From Salinimicrobium profundisediminis (GTDB taxonomy: Bacteria > Bacteroidota > Bacteroidia > Flavobacteriales > Flavobacteriaceae), in the NCBI RefSeq assembly GCF_026241755.1, contig NZ_JAPJDA010000007.1:93463-157462 (forward strand): 64,000 bases of DNA, written 5' to 3'. This document shows positions 1 through 7,710 of the stretch, piece by piece. Every line of letters begins with the position of its first letter. Positions within the stretch are counted from its first letter, which is position 1. A program made the position numbers and the translations under genes. Below the pieces are notes generated by a model, which saw only the letters and a program-made list of their open reading frames with translations, was not told the DNA's origin and searched no databases.

Positions 1-390
1 GGTGGCGCCCTGGTCTTTCATGATCTGGGCTACTTTACTTGAAGATCCAAAAATGGCTAAAATAAGGTGCTCTACTGAAACGTATTCATCTCCCATTTTC
101 TTAGCTACGGAAGATGCATCAGTAAGTGTTTTGGATGCTTCACGCGAGAGCATAATATCTCCGCCGCTCACCTTCGGAAAATTTTGAAGTGTCTTGTCCA
201 GGATCTGCTGAAAGAGACTCACATTAATATTGAGCTTCTTCAGAAGAAAAGGAGTAACATTCTCATCTACTAAGGTAATTGCTTTGAATATATGTTCGTT
301 CTCTATTTGCTGATGCCCTAACTCCTGCGCCAGTTGCTGGGCCTGCTGAATGGCCTCCTGACTTTTTATTGTAAAATTATTTAAGTTCAT
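1..390 (-). CDS. clpB: ATP-dependent chaperone ClpB, N-terminal part (runs off window)
   Basis: The first 130 codons of a Clp-family disaggregase are present; the gene continues beyond the left edge. The residues from MNLNNFTIKSQEAIQQAQ, through QQIENEHIFKAI, to DEYVSVEHLILAIF are the two repeats of the Clp N-terminal (Clp R) substrate-binding domain. ClpB works with DnaK/DnaJ/GrpE to resolubilise aggregates in the cytoplasm. The ATG at 388-390 is the only sensible start and follows an A-rich leader. The gene is divergent from ytxJ. ClpC shares this domain; the SLFQQILDKTLQNFPKVSGGD linker region favours ClpB, but the AAA+ modules are not visible here. Confidence 0.88.
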   Translation of the reverse strand, partial: MNLNNFTIKSQEAIQQAQQLAQELGHQQIENEHIFKAITLVDENVTPFLLKKLNINVSLFQQILDKTLQNFPKVSGGDIMLSREASKTLTDASSVAKKMGDEYVSVEHLILAIFGSSSKVAQIMKDQGAT

Positions 391-583
391 AGTTGTTCTT
401 TTTCTTTAGTTTTAGCAAAGCATGTACCAGTACAATAATGCCGACAAAATGGCTGATATTCTGCAGAATCTAATGACTTTTTGTCTCTTATAGAGATGCT
501 AAAGTTCAGGCCCTGTAACCGAATTATCAGATGATTTTACTATTTTACAGAGTTCAATAAACGTGTAACTAAAGCCTTCAAAA
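391..583. promoter_or_regulatory. Divergent clpB/ytxJ intergenic region with a small palindrome
   Basis: This 193-bp divergent region must carry promoters for both neighbours, but neither direction has a clean TAnnTTTG box. A 12-bp perfect palindrome, ATTCTGCAGAAT, sits at 458-469, roughly 70 bp upstream of the clpB ATG, and could be an operator. No heat-shock CIRCE element is visible. Confidence 0.35.
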
Positions 584-982
584 ATGGGATTATTTGATAA
601 AGTTTTTAAAAGTGAAAGAGATATCGTGAAGAAAGAGATTGTGGAGGTGCCGTGGCACGCTCTTACTGGAGAGAAGCAACTTGAAGAGATCGAAAAAGAA
701 TCTGATTCACAACCTGTAGTGATTTTCAAACATTCTACCCGCTGCGGAATCAGCCGAATGGTATTAAACAATTTTGAGCGAAGTTATGATCTGCCAAAAG
801 ATGAAGAAGTAAAACTTTACTTTCTTGATCTCTTAGCCAATCGCGACATTTCTAACGCAGTGGCCAGCCGCTTCGGGGTGAGACATGAAAGTCCGCAAAT
901 GATTATCCTTAAGAATAGGGAAGTAGTTCATCATTCCTCACATCAATCTATTGAAGTTCAGAATATAAAAGATCAACTGTAG
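584..982 (+). CDS. ytxJ: Bacillithiol-system redox protein YtxJ (monothiol bacilliredoxin-like)
   Basis: A 132-aa thioredoxin-fold protein with one cysteine in the active-site loop (HSTRCGISR, C54) followed by a conserved LDLLANRDISNAVASRFGVRHESPQ stretch with a cis-Pro region. This is the DUF2847/YtxJ family, which in bacillithiol producers is thought to reverse S-bacillithiolation. Bacteroidota commonly encode it. There is no CXXC, so it cannot act as a dithiol thioredoxin by itself. It is monocistronic and divergent from clpB, which would suit a stress role (inference). The ATG at 584 begins MGLFDKVF, a typical start for the family. Confidence 0.85.
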   Translation: MGLFDKVFKSERDIVKKEIVEVPWHALTGEKQLEEIEKESDSQPVVIFKHSTRCGISRMVLNNFERSYDLPKDEEVKLYFLDLLANRDISNAVASRFGVRHESPQMIILKNREVVHHSSHQSIEVQNIKDQL

Positions 983-1106
983 GTTAATTTTTTCTCAATT
1001 ATGATCAATGGTAAAATACGGTTAAATATTTTATAATCAATATTTTAAGAGGTGATTTCTAATTATATTTAGAGGTGTTAATCTAAGAACCTTAAAAATT
1101 GTAATT

Positions 1107-1307
1107 ATGGAAGAGAGAAGAGGAGATCGCAACCGCGATCACAATGAAGAGCAAAGGCGTCACCAACAGGAAGAAGAAAGAAGGAACCCGGCGCAACAGG
1201 CCGCAGGTGACCGTGACAAGCAAAAGCAGGAAGATGCCGAGAGGGAAAGAGACATGAAACGCGATAAAAAACGAGAAGATCGCAATAATAGAGAAGAGCT
1301 TATTTAG
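1107..1307 (+). CDS. Small highly charged, probably disordered protein
   Basis: A 66-aa protein made almost entirely of R, K, E, D, Q and N (MEERRGDRNRDHNEEQ...), with no hydrophobic core and no aromatic residue. It is predicted by eye to be disordered or a single charged helix. It has its own upstream AT-rich region and shares a strong bidirectional terminator with fahA, which argues for real expression. I do not recognise a family. Low-complexity proteins of this kind can be stress or desiccation related, but nothing here proves it. Confidence 0.6.
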   Translation: MEERRGDRNRDHNEEQRRHQQEEERRNPAQQAAGDRDKQKQEDAERERDMKRDKKREDRNNREELI

Positions 1308-1318
1308 GATCCTTTTCC

Positions 1319-1365
1319 AATAAAAAAGAGCCGTAAAATATCAAATTTTACGGCTCTTTTTTATT
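1319..1365. terminator. Bidirectional intrinsic terminator (small charged protein / fahA)
   Basis: A 21-bp perfect inverted repeat (1319-1339 and 1345-1365) with a 5-nt loop. GAGCCG/CGGCTC lies in the stem, with A-run and T-run flanks so that either strand ends in U-rich RNA. It lies between convergent genes. Confidence 0.9.
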
Positions 1366-1378
1366 GGTTGTTGTAGAC

Positions 1379-2668
1379 TTACTTCTTCTTAGGCTCAAAA
1401 ACAGGAAGCAGCTTTGTGCTTACCTCCCCAAATCCTATCCTGTAGTTGTCTTTTTGGCAAAAACCACGCATAATAACAGTATCGTTATCTTCAATAAAAG
1501 TACGGGTGCTGCCGTCAGAAAGTTTTACAGGTTTTTCACCTTTCCATGAAAGTTCAAGCATAGATCCGTATGAGTCGGGAGTGGGGCCTGAAATTGTTCC
1601 CGATCCCATCATGTCTCCAGAAAGTACAGGGCAACCGTTCACGGTGTGATGAGCGAGCTGCTGGCTCATGTTCCAGTACATGTGTCTAAAATTGGATTTA
1701 GAGACCCGTGTTTCTTCAGCATTCTCGGGCTTTATGAATACTTCAAGTTCTATATCAAAACTCCTTTTACCTGTAGATTGAAGGTAAGGCAATAGTTTCT
1801 TTTCAGGTTTTGGGCTTTTCACCCTAAAAGGTTCAAGCGCATCTAAAGTGACGATCCACGGGGAAATGGCAGAAGCAAAATTCTTGGCAAGAAAAGGTCC
1901 TAAAGGCACATATTCCCAGGTTTGAATATCGCGTGCACTCCAGTCATTAAAAAGTACAAGTCCAAAAATGTAATCTTCGGCTTCATCTATTGGTATGGGT
2001 TCCCCAAGGTGGTTGGCATCGGTAGTGATAAAAGCCATTTCCAGTTCAAAATCCACTCTTTTTGAGGGCCCGAATACAGGCTCATCGGCATCCTTAGGTT
2101 TGGTTTGTCCTTGTGGGCGGTGAATAGGAATGCCACTGGGAACTATAGAAGAACTTCTCCCATGGTAACCTACCGGAATGTGAAGCCAGTTGGGCAGCAA
2201 TGCATTATCTGGATCACGAAACATGGTACCCACATTGGTAGCGTGCTCTTTACTGGAATAAAAATCGGTATAATCGCCTACCTGTACAGGCATTTGCATT
2301 TCAATCTCATCCAGGGTAAAGAGAACAACCTGCCGGTGTTCTTCATTATCGCGAAGGCTTTCATTGCTGGTGTCAAAAATTTCAGCAATACGATTCCTTA
2401 CAAGTCTCCAGGTTTTTTTTCCGTCAGAAATGAAATCGTTCAGGGTATCCTGTAGAAAAATATCGTCAGTAAGGGGGATACCTTCAAAATAACCCAACTG
2501 GTGCAGGGCACCCAGGTCTATTGCGGTATCTCCTATACGAGTTCCTATGGTGATGATATCATCTCTTGTAAGAAAAACTCCAAAGGGGATGTTTTGTATG
2601 GGAAAATCAGAGTTTTCGGGTACTTCCAGCCAGGTTTTTCGTGTAGGGTCGTTAGCTGTAATGGACAT
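1379..2668 (-). CDS. fahA: Fumarylacetoacetase
   Basis: 429 aa from the ATG at 2668 (MSITANDPTRKTWLEV). A further in-frame upstream start would add 13 residues that do not look like the family. The enzyme hydrolyses fumarylacetoacetate to fumarate and acetoacetate, the last step of tyrosine/homogentisate catabolism. Visible hallmarks are LPNWLHIPVGYHGRSSS, FELEMAF, LFNDWSARDIQTWEYVPLGPF and HTVNGCPVLSGDMMGSGTISG, which carry the metal and catalytic residues of the FAH fold. Length matches the eukaryotic-type FAH common in Bacteroidota. It is divergent from glyA. No other tyrosine-degradation genes are adjacent. Confidence 0.95.
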   Translation of the reverse strand: MSITANDPTRKTWLEVPENSDFPIQNIPFGVFLTRDDIITIGTRIGDTAIDLGALHQLGYFEGIPLTDDIFLQDTLNDFISDGKKTWRLVRNRIAEIFDTSNESLRDNEEHRQVVLFTLDEIEMQMPVQVGDYTDFYSSKEHATNVGTMFRDPDNALLPNWLHIPVGYHGRSSSIVPSGIPIHRPQGQTKPKDADEPVFGPSKRVDFELEMAFITTDANHLGEPIPIDEAEDYIFGLVLFNDWSARDIQTWEYVPLGPFLAKNFASAISPWIVTLDALEPFRVKSPKPEKKLLPYLQSTGKRSFDIELEVFIKPENAEETRVSKSNFRHMYWNMSQQLAHHTVNGCPVLSGDMMGSGTISGPTPDSYGSMLELSWKGEKPVKLSDGSTRTFIEDNDTVIMRGFCQKDNYRIGFGEVSTKLLPVFEPKKK

Positions 2669-2704
2669 AATAAATGTTGGTATTTTGTTAAAATCAATTC
2701 GAAC

Positions 2705-2712
2705 CAAATATA
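2705..2712 (-). promoter_or_regulatory. fahA promoter -7 box
   Basis: On the minus strand the sequence reads TATATTTG, an exact match to the Bacteroidota TAnnTTTG -7 element, 36 bp upstream of the fahA ATG at 2668. No TTG is seen at the usual -33 distance. Confidence 0.5.
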
Positions 2713-2744
2713 TTATTTTCTTACTAAGAACCGAATGTATTTGC

Positions 2745-2752
2745 TATTTTTG
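2745..2752 (+). promoter_or_regulatory. glyA promoter -7 box
   Basis: TATTTTTG matches TAnnTTTG, 20-26 bp upstream of the possible glyA ATGs. It is only 32 bp from the divergent fahA -7 box, so the two promoters are nearly back to back. A -33 TTG is not evident. Confidence 0.5.
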
Positions 2753-2772
2753 AGTATTATTTAACGTAAAAA

Positions 2773-4053
2773 ATGCATATGCAACGGGATAACGAATTAT
2801 TTGATTTAATTGACGCAGAAAAGGAGAGGCAACTTAATGGTTTAGAGTTAATTGCCAGTGAAAATTTTGTAAGTGAACAGGTACTCGAAGCTGCCGGTTC
2901 TGTACTTACCAATAAATACGCCGAAGGTTACCCGGGTAAAAGGTATTACGGTGGGTGTGATGTGGTAGATGAGGTTGAAAATTTGGCGATCGATAGATTA
3001 AAAGAACTTTTTAATGCCGAATATGCGAACGTGCAGCCGCATTCTGGATCTCAGGCTAATACTGCTGTTTTTCACGCCTGTATGAAACCCGGTGATAAAT
3101 TCCTTGGTTTTGACCTTTCCCACGGCGGACATTTAACTCACGGTTCTCCCGTAAATTTCTCCGGAAAACTTTACAACCCTGTATTTTATGGTGTAGATAA
3201 AGAAACCGGGCTTATAGATTATGATGAAGTTCAAAAAATAGCTGAAAAAGAGCAACCCAAAATGATCATTGCCGGTGCCTCGGCATATTCAAGGGAAATC
3301 GACTACAAGCGCTTTAGAGAGATTGCCGACAGTGTGGGTGCCATACTTTTTGCAGATATCGCACACCCGGCAGGTCTCATTGCTAAAGGTTTGCTCAGCG
3401 ACCCAATTCCTCATTGCCACATCGTTTCCTCAACCACTCATAAAACTTTGCGCGGGCCTCGCGGCGGAATTATTATGATGGGGAAAGATTTTGACAATCC
3501 TTTTGGCGAAACTCTTAAGAACGGAAGCCCTAAAAAAATGTCTATGCTGCTTAACAGCGGTGTATTCCCCGGAAACCAGGGTGGGCCTTTAGAGCATATC
3601 ATTGCAGCAAAGGCTGTGGCTTTTGGTGAGGCCCTTACCGATGAATTCCTTCATTATACAGTACAGGTGAAGAAAAATGCCAAACGTATGGCTGAAGCAT
3701 TTATGAAAAAAGATTACCAGGTGATCTCGGGTGGGACAGACAATCACATGATGCTTATAGACCTGCGCAATAAAGATATCTCAGGAAAAGAAGCCGAAGA
3801 AGCTCTTGGAAAAGCCGATATCACCGTGAACAAAAACATGGTGCCTTTTGACGATAAATCCCCTTTTGTAACTTCAGGAATACGTATTGGTACCCCGGCG
3901 GTAACCACCCGCGGACTCAAAGAAGCCGATATGGATACTATTGTTGACCTTATTGATCGCGTGATCACTAATTATCAGGATGACGAGAAGCTTGAAGCGG
4001 TGAGACAGGACGTGATTAACCTTATGCAGGGAAGACCTCTCTTTCAAATGTAA
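2773..4053 (+). CDS. glyA: Serine hydroxymethyltransferase
   Basis: 424-426 aa. The enzyme interconverts serine plus tetrahydrofolate with glycine plus 5,10-methylene-THF, using PLP. Motifs seen are [50 protein letters not shown] and [15 protein letters not shown], which contains the PLP-binding lysine K224 (numbered from 2773). Two start codons lie close together: ATG at 2773 (MHMQRDNEL) and at 2779 (MQRDNEL). The second matches the usual family start, while the first is equally well placed behind the A-run. It is monocistronic, followed by a terminator. Confidence 0.97.
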   Translation: MHMQRDNELFDLIDAEKERQLNGLELIASENFVSEQVLEAAGSVLTNKYAEGYPGKRYYGGCDVVDEVENLAIDRLKELFNAEYANVQPHSGSQANTAVFHACMKPGDKFLGFDLSHGGHLTHGSPVNFSGKLYNPVFYGVDKETGLIDYDEVQKIAEKEQPKMIIAGASAYSREIDYKRFREIADSVGAILFADIAHPAGLIAKGLLSDPIPHCHIVSSTTHKTLRGPRGGIIMMGKDFDNPFGETLKNGSPKKMSMLLNSGVFPGNQGGPLEHIIAAKAVAFGEALTDEFLHYTVQVKKNAKRMAEAFMKKDYQVISGGTDNHMMLIDLRNKDISGKEAEEALGKADITVNKNMVPFDDKSPFVTSGIRIGTPAVTTRGLKEADMDTIVDLIDRVITNYQDDEKLEAVRQDVINLMQGRPLFQM

Positions 4054-4077
4054 GAGTAAGCTATCAAATTAAATATA

Positions 4078-4123
4078 ACGCTGCCTTAGGTCTCAAAAAT
4101 GGGATTTTTAGGCAGCGTTTTTT
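4078..4123 (+). terminator. glyA intrinsic terminator with nested palindrome
   Basis: Outer stem ACGCTGCCT (4078-4086) pairs with AGGCAGCGT (4110-4118), followed by a T-run. Nested inside is AAAAAT-GGG-ATTTTT, a relative of the dispersed AAAATGNCATTTT palindrome found throughout the window. Confidence 0.85.
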
Positions 4124-4229
4124 ATTTCTGAAGTTTTATTAATTCTGCGGAAGTGTAGGTTGGGGATAGATAAATATCAGGGCCTCATTTGCTTCCGAAG
4201 GTGTCGTGAAAAGCTGAAATTTGAGTGTT

Positions 4230-4640
4230 TTATTCTCTTTTATGGAAAACGTTACGTAGTTCTTCGGTGATTTTGGTGGGTTTTTTCGAATGGGCGTCCA
4301 GCAGGCACCACATAGATTTTGCCGCAACTAAAACGTCACCGTTTTTGGCACTTTTGATGTTTACAAACCTTTCAGAAGTGACAAAAGTGGTCTCTCCCAC
4401 ATAGGTTTCTATAATAAGGTCATCTCCCAAAAATGCCTGTTTTTTGTAGTCTATTTCGTGGCGAATCACCACCCAGATAAAGTTTTCTTTAAGCTCATCT
4501 GTAGCTCTAACTTCCCAGTGCTCTTTTGCGATATCCTGTATCCACTGCACGTAACGTACATTGTTCACGTGGTTGAGGTCATCCAAATCTTCTTCGGAAA
4601 CCGTTCTTTTATGTGTGTATGTTTCTGCAGGTACTACCAT
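4230..4640 (-). CDS. Acyl-CoA thioesterase, hotdog fold (4HBT-like)
   Basis: 136 aa. LDDLNHVNNVRYVQWIQDIAKEHW carries the DxxxHVNNxxY signature of 4-hydroxybenzoyl-CoA/YbgC-type thioesterases, with the catalytic Asp region at about residue 21. Beta-strand segments such as WVVIRHEIDYKKQAFLGDDLIIET and TSERFVNI follow. It likely hydrolyses short or medium acyl-CoA in the cytoplasm; the substrate cannot be read. Its ATG overlaps the stop of the upstream glutamine cyclotransferase by one base (TAATG at 4638-4642), so the two are translationally coupled. Confidence 0.85.
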   Translation of the reverse strand: MVVPAETYTHKRTVSEEDLDDLNHVNNVRYVQWIQDIAKEHWEVRATDELKENFIWVVIRHEIDYKKQAFLGDDLIIETYVGETTFVTSERFVNIKSAKNGDVLVAAKSMWCLLDAHSKKPTKITEELRNVFHKRE

Positions 4641-5701
4641 TAGTTCTCAATTATTTTTACTTCAAAAAGTGTATCCCAGTCTTTTCCGGTAACGTAAAGT
4701 TTCTTGCTCCCGGGGTCATATGCAATGCCGTTGAGCACATCATTTACCGGGTCAAGATCGGCAGTGTTGCCCAGTTGGTCGCGTAAACCAGAGAAGTTGA
4801 TCACTCCTTCTATAGCGCCATTCTTCGGATTAATTATTGCAACCCCATCTTTTTGATAGGTGTTGGCATAGATCTTTCCATCTACCCATTCCAGCTCATT
4901 GAGTTGCGTGGCAATGGTGCGATTGGTTACCGTTTGAATATAATCTGTCTCTGGTAGGGAAGGAGAAGCGGGGTCTAAAAACCATATTTTCTCGGTACCA
5001 TCACTTTTATATAGTATGCTACCGTCATTTGCAAGTCCCCAACCTTCTTTACTTTTTTCATAATTAAACTCTCCGGTCTTCTTGAAAGTCTCTACGTCAT
5101 AAATAAAACCGACTCCTTCTTTCCAGGTGAGTTGATAGATCTTACTATTAAGTATGGTAATGCCTTCAGCAAAATATTGAGAAGGAATGTTAATTTTTCT
5201 TTGAACTTCACCCGTCGTGAGATCTACCAGCCTTAGAGAAGAACTTCCATAGTGGCCGGTACTTTCATAGAGTTTATTTTCAAAGAATTCCAGTCCCTGG
5301 GTGTAAGCATCGGCCTGGTGCGGATATTTATTGATGATCTCGTAAGTATAGGTAACAGGGGCAGCGTCATTAAAAAGGGTAATTTCCTGTTGCTTTTCAA
5401 CCACTTCACCATTATTATATATACGAGCATTTAGCTGCCACTTGCCCAGTTTTTCTCCATCAAAAGTGTGGTTAAGGGATTCTCCCCCTACAGTTTTTGC
5501 TAATCTTTGTTCTCCCAGAAAGTAAATCACAGAATCTTTTTCTCCGTTTACCTGCGCCTGCAGGCTTTCGCCAAGCTTAAATTCCTTCTTGTTTTCTTCT
5601 ATTTTTAAAGAATAATTATTTTCTGATTCATTGGAGTCACTTCCGCAGGAATGCAAGATTACACCCAATGCCATCAAAAAGAGAGGATTATATACCTTCA
5701 T
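4640..5701 (-). CDS. Glutaminyl-peptide cyclotransferase family lipoprotein
   Basis: 353 aa. The N-terminus MKVYNPLFLMALGVILHSCGSDS is a lipoprotein signal with the modified Cys at 19. The C-terminal about 240 residues (YPHQADAYTQGLEFFENKLYESTGHYGSSSLR, FAEGITILNSKIYQLTW, GWGLANDGSILYKSDGTEKI, LNELEWVDGKIYANTY, VLNGIAYDPGSKKLYVTGKDW) form the five-bladed propeller of plant/bacterial-type glutamine cyclotransferase, which converts N-terminal Gln to pyroglutamate. Between them lies an Ig-like stretch (about 35-115). It is probably outer-membrane anchored and periplasmic. It is first gene of a two-gene unit with the thioesterase. Confidence 0.88.
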   Translation of the reverse strand: MKVYNPLFLMALGVILHSCGSDSNESENNYSLKIEENKKEFKLGESLQAQVNGEKDSVIYFLGEQRLAKTVGGESLNHTFDGEKLGKWQLNARIYNNGEVVEKQQEITLFNDAAPVTYTYEIINKYPHQADAYTQGLEFFENKLYESTGHYGSSSLRLVDLTTGEVQRKINIPSQYFAEGITILNSKIYQLTWKEGVGFIYDVETFKKTGEFNYEKSKEGWGLANDGSILYKSDGTEKIWFLDPASPSLPETDYIQTVTNRTIATQLNELEWVDGKIYANTYQKDGVAIINPKNGAIEGVINFSGLRDQLGNTADLDPVNDVLNGIAYDPGSKKLYVTGKDWDTLFEVKIIEN

Positions 5702-5755
5702 GTTTCACAGTAATTTTTATGGAAGCTAATTTAAAGAATTCAGCTTAAAAATTAC

Positions 5756-5785
5756 TTGCAAAAAACATGAAAGGTTGTATATTTG
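5756..5785 (+). promoter_or_regulatory. SRP RNA promoter (-33 / -7)
   Basis: TTG at 5756-5758, a 19-bp spacer, then TATATTTG at 5778-5785. This is the canonical Bacteroidota primary-sigma arrangement and places the transcript start near 5790, exactly where the SRP RNA stem begins. Confidence 0.85.
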
Positions 5786-5789
5786 CCCC

Positions 5790-5883
5790 GGCAAGTCCCA
5801 CACAACCAGCTCCTGCTGAATCCCCCAGGGCGGGAACGCAGCAAGGGTAAGCGGTCGTAGCGGTGTGATGTGGGTAGCTTGCC
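5790..5883 (+). ncRNA. ffs: Signal recognition particle RNA (small bacterial type)
   Basis: About 94 nt. The terminal helix GGCAAG (5790-5795) pairs with CTTGCC (5878-5883). A second helix, CCCACAC, pairs with GTGTGATGTGGG. The apical Ffh-binding domain shows the conserved asymmetric loop as GGGAACGCAGCAAGGGTA. The size and motifs fit the minimal 4.5S-like SRP RNA. It binds Ffh and FtsY for co-translational membrane targeting. A T-run (ATTTTTTG) follows immediately and would act as terminator. Exact ends are inferred from pairing. Confidence 0.9.
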
Positions 5884-5926
5884 ATTTTTTGTTTCCAATA
5901 GTCTCGATTTATTGCATCTTTGCAGC

Positions 5927-6739
5927 ATGACAGAAACAGCTTCAAAAGTGGTGCTCGTAACAGGAGCATCTTCAGGAATTGGAAAAGCCATTGCCAATTT
6001 TCTTCAATCAAAGAATTATATCGTTTTTGGAACCAGCCGTAATCCGTCGGGGCGGGATTCTGCCTTTCCTCTGGTCGCGCTCGATGTTACCAAACCCGAA
6101 ACCATTATCGCTGCCGTGGCTGAAGTTATTGCTTCCGCAGGAAAAATTGATGTACTTATCAATAATGCCGGGGTTGGTATTACCGGCCCCATTGAAGAAA
6201 CACCCGATGAGGAAATAAAAAAGGCTTTTGATACCAATTATTTTGGGCCTATTAATGTCATTAAGGCCGTACTGCCTCAAATGCGGAAAAATAATTCGGG
6301 ACTTATAATAAATGTAACTTCCATCGCCGGATATATGGGGTTGCCTTACCGCGGAATATATTCGGCTTCAAAAGGAGCGCTGGAGATCACTACCGAAGCT
6401 TTTAGAATGGAGCTGAAGGATTCAAATATCAAAATGACCAATATAGCCCCGGGAGATTTTGCCACTAACATTGCGGCGGGAAGGTATCATGCGCCGGTAA
6501 TAGCAGGATCTCCTTATGAAAAGCCTTACGGGAACACGCTTAAGATCATGAATGAGCATGTAGACCAGGGTAAAGATCCCAATATGATGGCCAAAGTGAT
6601 CTACAGCATACTTCAGGAAAAAGATCCAAAAATACATTACAAGGTAGGGGAGCCGCTGCAAAAGTTCTCTATTGCTTTAAAGCGCATACTGCCCGATAAA
6701 TTGTATGAGCGCCTACTCTTAAAACATTATAAGTTGTAG
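5927..6739 (+). CDS. Short-chain dehydrogenase/reductase
   Basis: 270 aa from the ATG at 5927 (MTETASKVVLVTGASSGIG). The longer ORF upstream overlaps the SRP RNA and is not credible. Motifs are the Rossmann TGASSGIGKAI, INNAGVG, a Ser in NVTSIAGY and the catalytic YSASK (Y145, K149). It is a classical SDR using NAD(P)H; the substrate is unknown. A CATCTTTG sequence resembling the -7 box ends only 5 bp before the ATG, so the mRNA may be leaderless or nearly so. The gene is followed by one copy of the dispersed palindrome and then tal. Confidence 0.88.
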   Translation: MTETASKVVLVTGASSGIGKAIANFLQSKNYIVFGTSRNPSGRDSAFPLVALDVTKPETIIAAVAEVIASAGKIDVLINNAGVGITGPIEETPDEEIKKAFDTNYFGPINVIKAVLPQMRKNNSGLIINVTSIAGYMGLPYRGIYSASKGALEITTEAFRMELKDSNIKMTNIAPGDFATNIAAGRYHAPVIAGSPYEKPYGNTLKIMNEHVDQGKDPNMMAKVIYSILQEKDPKIHYKVGEPLQKFSIALKRILPDKLYERLLLKHYKL

Positions 6740-6752
6740 TTTTGCAGAAGGT

Positions 6753-6771
6753 TGAAAAATGGCATTTTTCA
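6753..6771. repeat. Dispersed palindrome copy (SDR-tal gap)
   Basis: TGAAAAATG-G-CATTTTTCA, 9-bp perfect arms, 14 bp after the SDR stop codon. One of the ten intergenic exact copies of AAAATGNCATTTT. Confidence 0.85.
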
Positions 6772-6801
6772 GCAGTATTTAATCATTTATAACAACACAC
6801 T

Positions 6802-7455
6802 ATGAAATTTTTTATCGACACAGCAAACCTTGACCAGATAAGGGAAGCCCAGGACCTTGGGGTCCTTGACGGAGTGACTACTAACCCTTCTCTTATGGCT
6901 AAAGAAGGTATCACCGGGAAAGACAACATCATTGCCCATTACAAGAAAATTTGTGAGATCACTACCGGAGATGTTAGTGCCGAAGTGATTGCGACCGATT
7001 TTGAGAATATTGTAAAAGAAGGAGAGGAACTTGCCGCTTTGCACGATCAAATTATTGTGAAAGTGCCTATGATCAAAGACGGTATTAAAGCCATCAAATA
7101 CTTTAGCGATAAAGGAATAAAAACAAACTGTACTTTGGTATTTTCGGCAGGTCAGGCGCTTTTGGCAGCCAAAGCCGGGGCAACTTATGTTTCGCCTTTT
7201 ATCGGGAGACTTGATGATATCTCAACAGATGGTTTGAACCTTATCATGGAGATCCGCCAAATATATGATAACTACGGGTTTGAAACCGAAATTCTTGCAG
7301 CTTCGGTGAGGCACACCATGCACGTAATTGATTGCGCTAAAATAGGTGCCGATGTAATGACCGGGCCACTTTCGGCGATCACAGGTTTATTAAACCACCC
7401 ACTTACTGATATTGGTCTTGAGAAATTCCTTGCCGATCATAAAAAAGGGAACTAA
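6802..7455 (+). CDS. tal: Transaldolase (FSA/TalC-like small subclass)
   Basis: 217 aa, the short single-domain transaldolase type. Motifs are [21 protein letters not shown], the Schiff-base lysine in IIVKVPM (K87), [28 protein letters not shown] and [18 protein letters not shown]. It moves a dihydroxyacetone unit between sugar phosphates in the non-oxidative pentose phosphate pathway. The close relative fructose-6-phosphate aldolase cannot be excluded by eye. It is probably transcribed alone; a strong hairpin terminator follows. Confidence 0.93.
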   Translation: MKFFIDTANLDQIREAQDLGVLDGVTTNPSLMAKEGITGKDNIIAHYKKICEITTGDVSAEVIATDFENIVKEGEELAALHDQIIVKVPMIKDGIKAIKYFSDKGIKTNCTLVFSAGQALLAAKAGATYVSPFIGRLDDISTDGLNLIMEIRQIYDNYGFETEILAASVRHTMHVIDCAKIGADVMTGPLSAITGLLNHPLTDIGLEKFLADHKKGN

Positions 7456-7461
7456 GGTTCC

Positions 7462-7476
7462 AAAAATGACATTTTT
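7462..7476. repeat. Dispersed palindrome copy (after tal)
   Basis: AAAAATG-A-CATTTTT, 7-bp arms, 6 bp after the tal stop codon and directly before the tal terminator hairpin. Confidence 0.85.
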
Positions 7477-7477
7477 T

Positions 7478-7512
7478 AAAGCCTTTTTTCTTCGGAAGAA
7501 AGGCTTTTTAAT
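7478..7512 (+). terminator. tal intrinsic terminator with TTCG loop
   Basis: AAGCCTTTTTTC and GAAGAAAGGCTT form a 12-13 bp stem with one mismatch, closed by a TTCG tetraloop and followed by T-residues. Confidence 0.8.
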
Positions 7513-7668
7513 GGAGAGCATTTTGAGGAGCCAGGATTAAAATTTGGATGAAGATAGATTGTTATTTTACGTTTTTACTACTGAAGCATCTATTAAAAAA
7601 AAATCTTTAAGCACATATTGCTGAAGGATTTTGAGAGAATACTAACGGGTTGGGAAAATTCAGGTTCC

Positions 7669-7683
7669 AAAAATGGCATTTTT
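7669..7683. repeat. Dispersed palindrome copy (between tal and the TlpA-like lipoprotein)
   Basis: AAAAATG-G-CATTTTT at 7669-7683, followed by GACAAC and a TTCTTCTTCGGAA run, as in other copies. It lies 28 bp beyond the stop of the minus-strand lipoprotein gene and may serve as its transcript end. Confidence 0.8.
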
Positions 7684-7710
7684 GACAACTTCTTCTTCGG
7701 AAAAATTTTT

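Noticed and set aside
4139..4327. 62-codon minus-strand frame at the 3' end of the thioesterase
   Set aside because: Overlaps the thioesterase coding end out of frame and lacks features.
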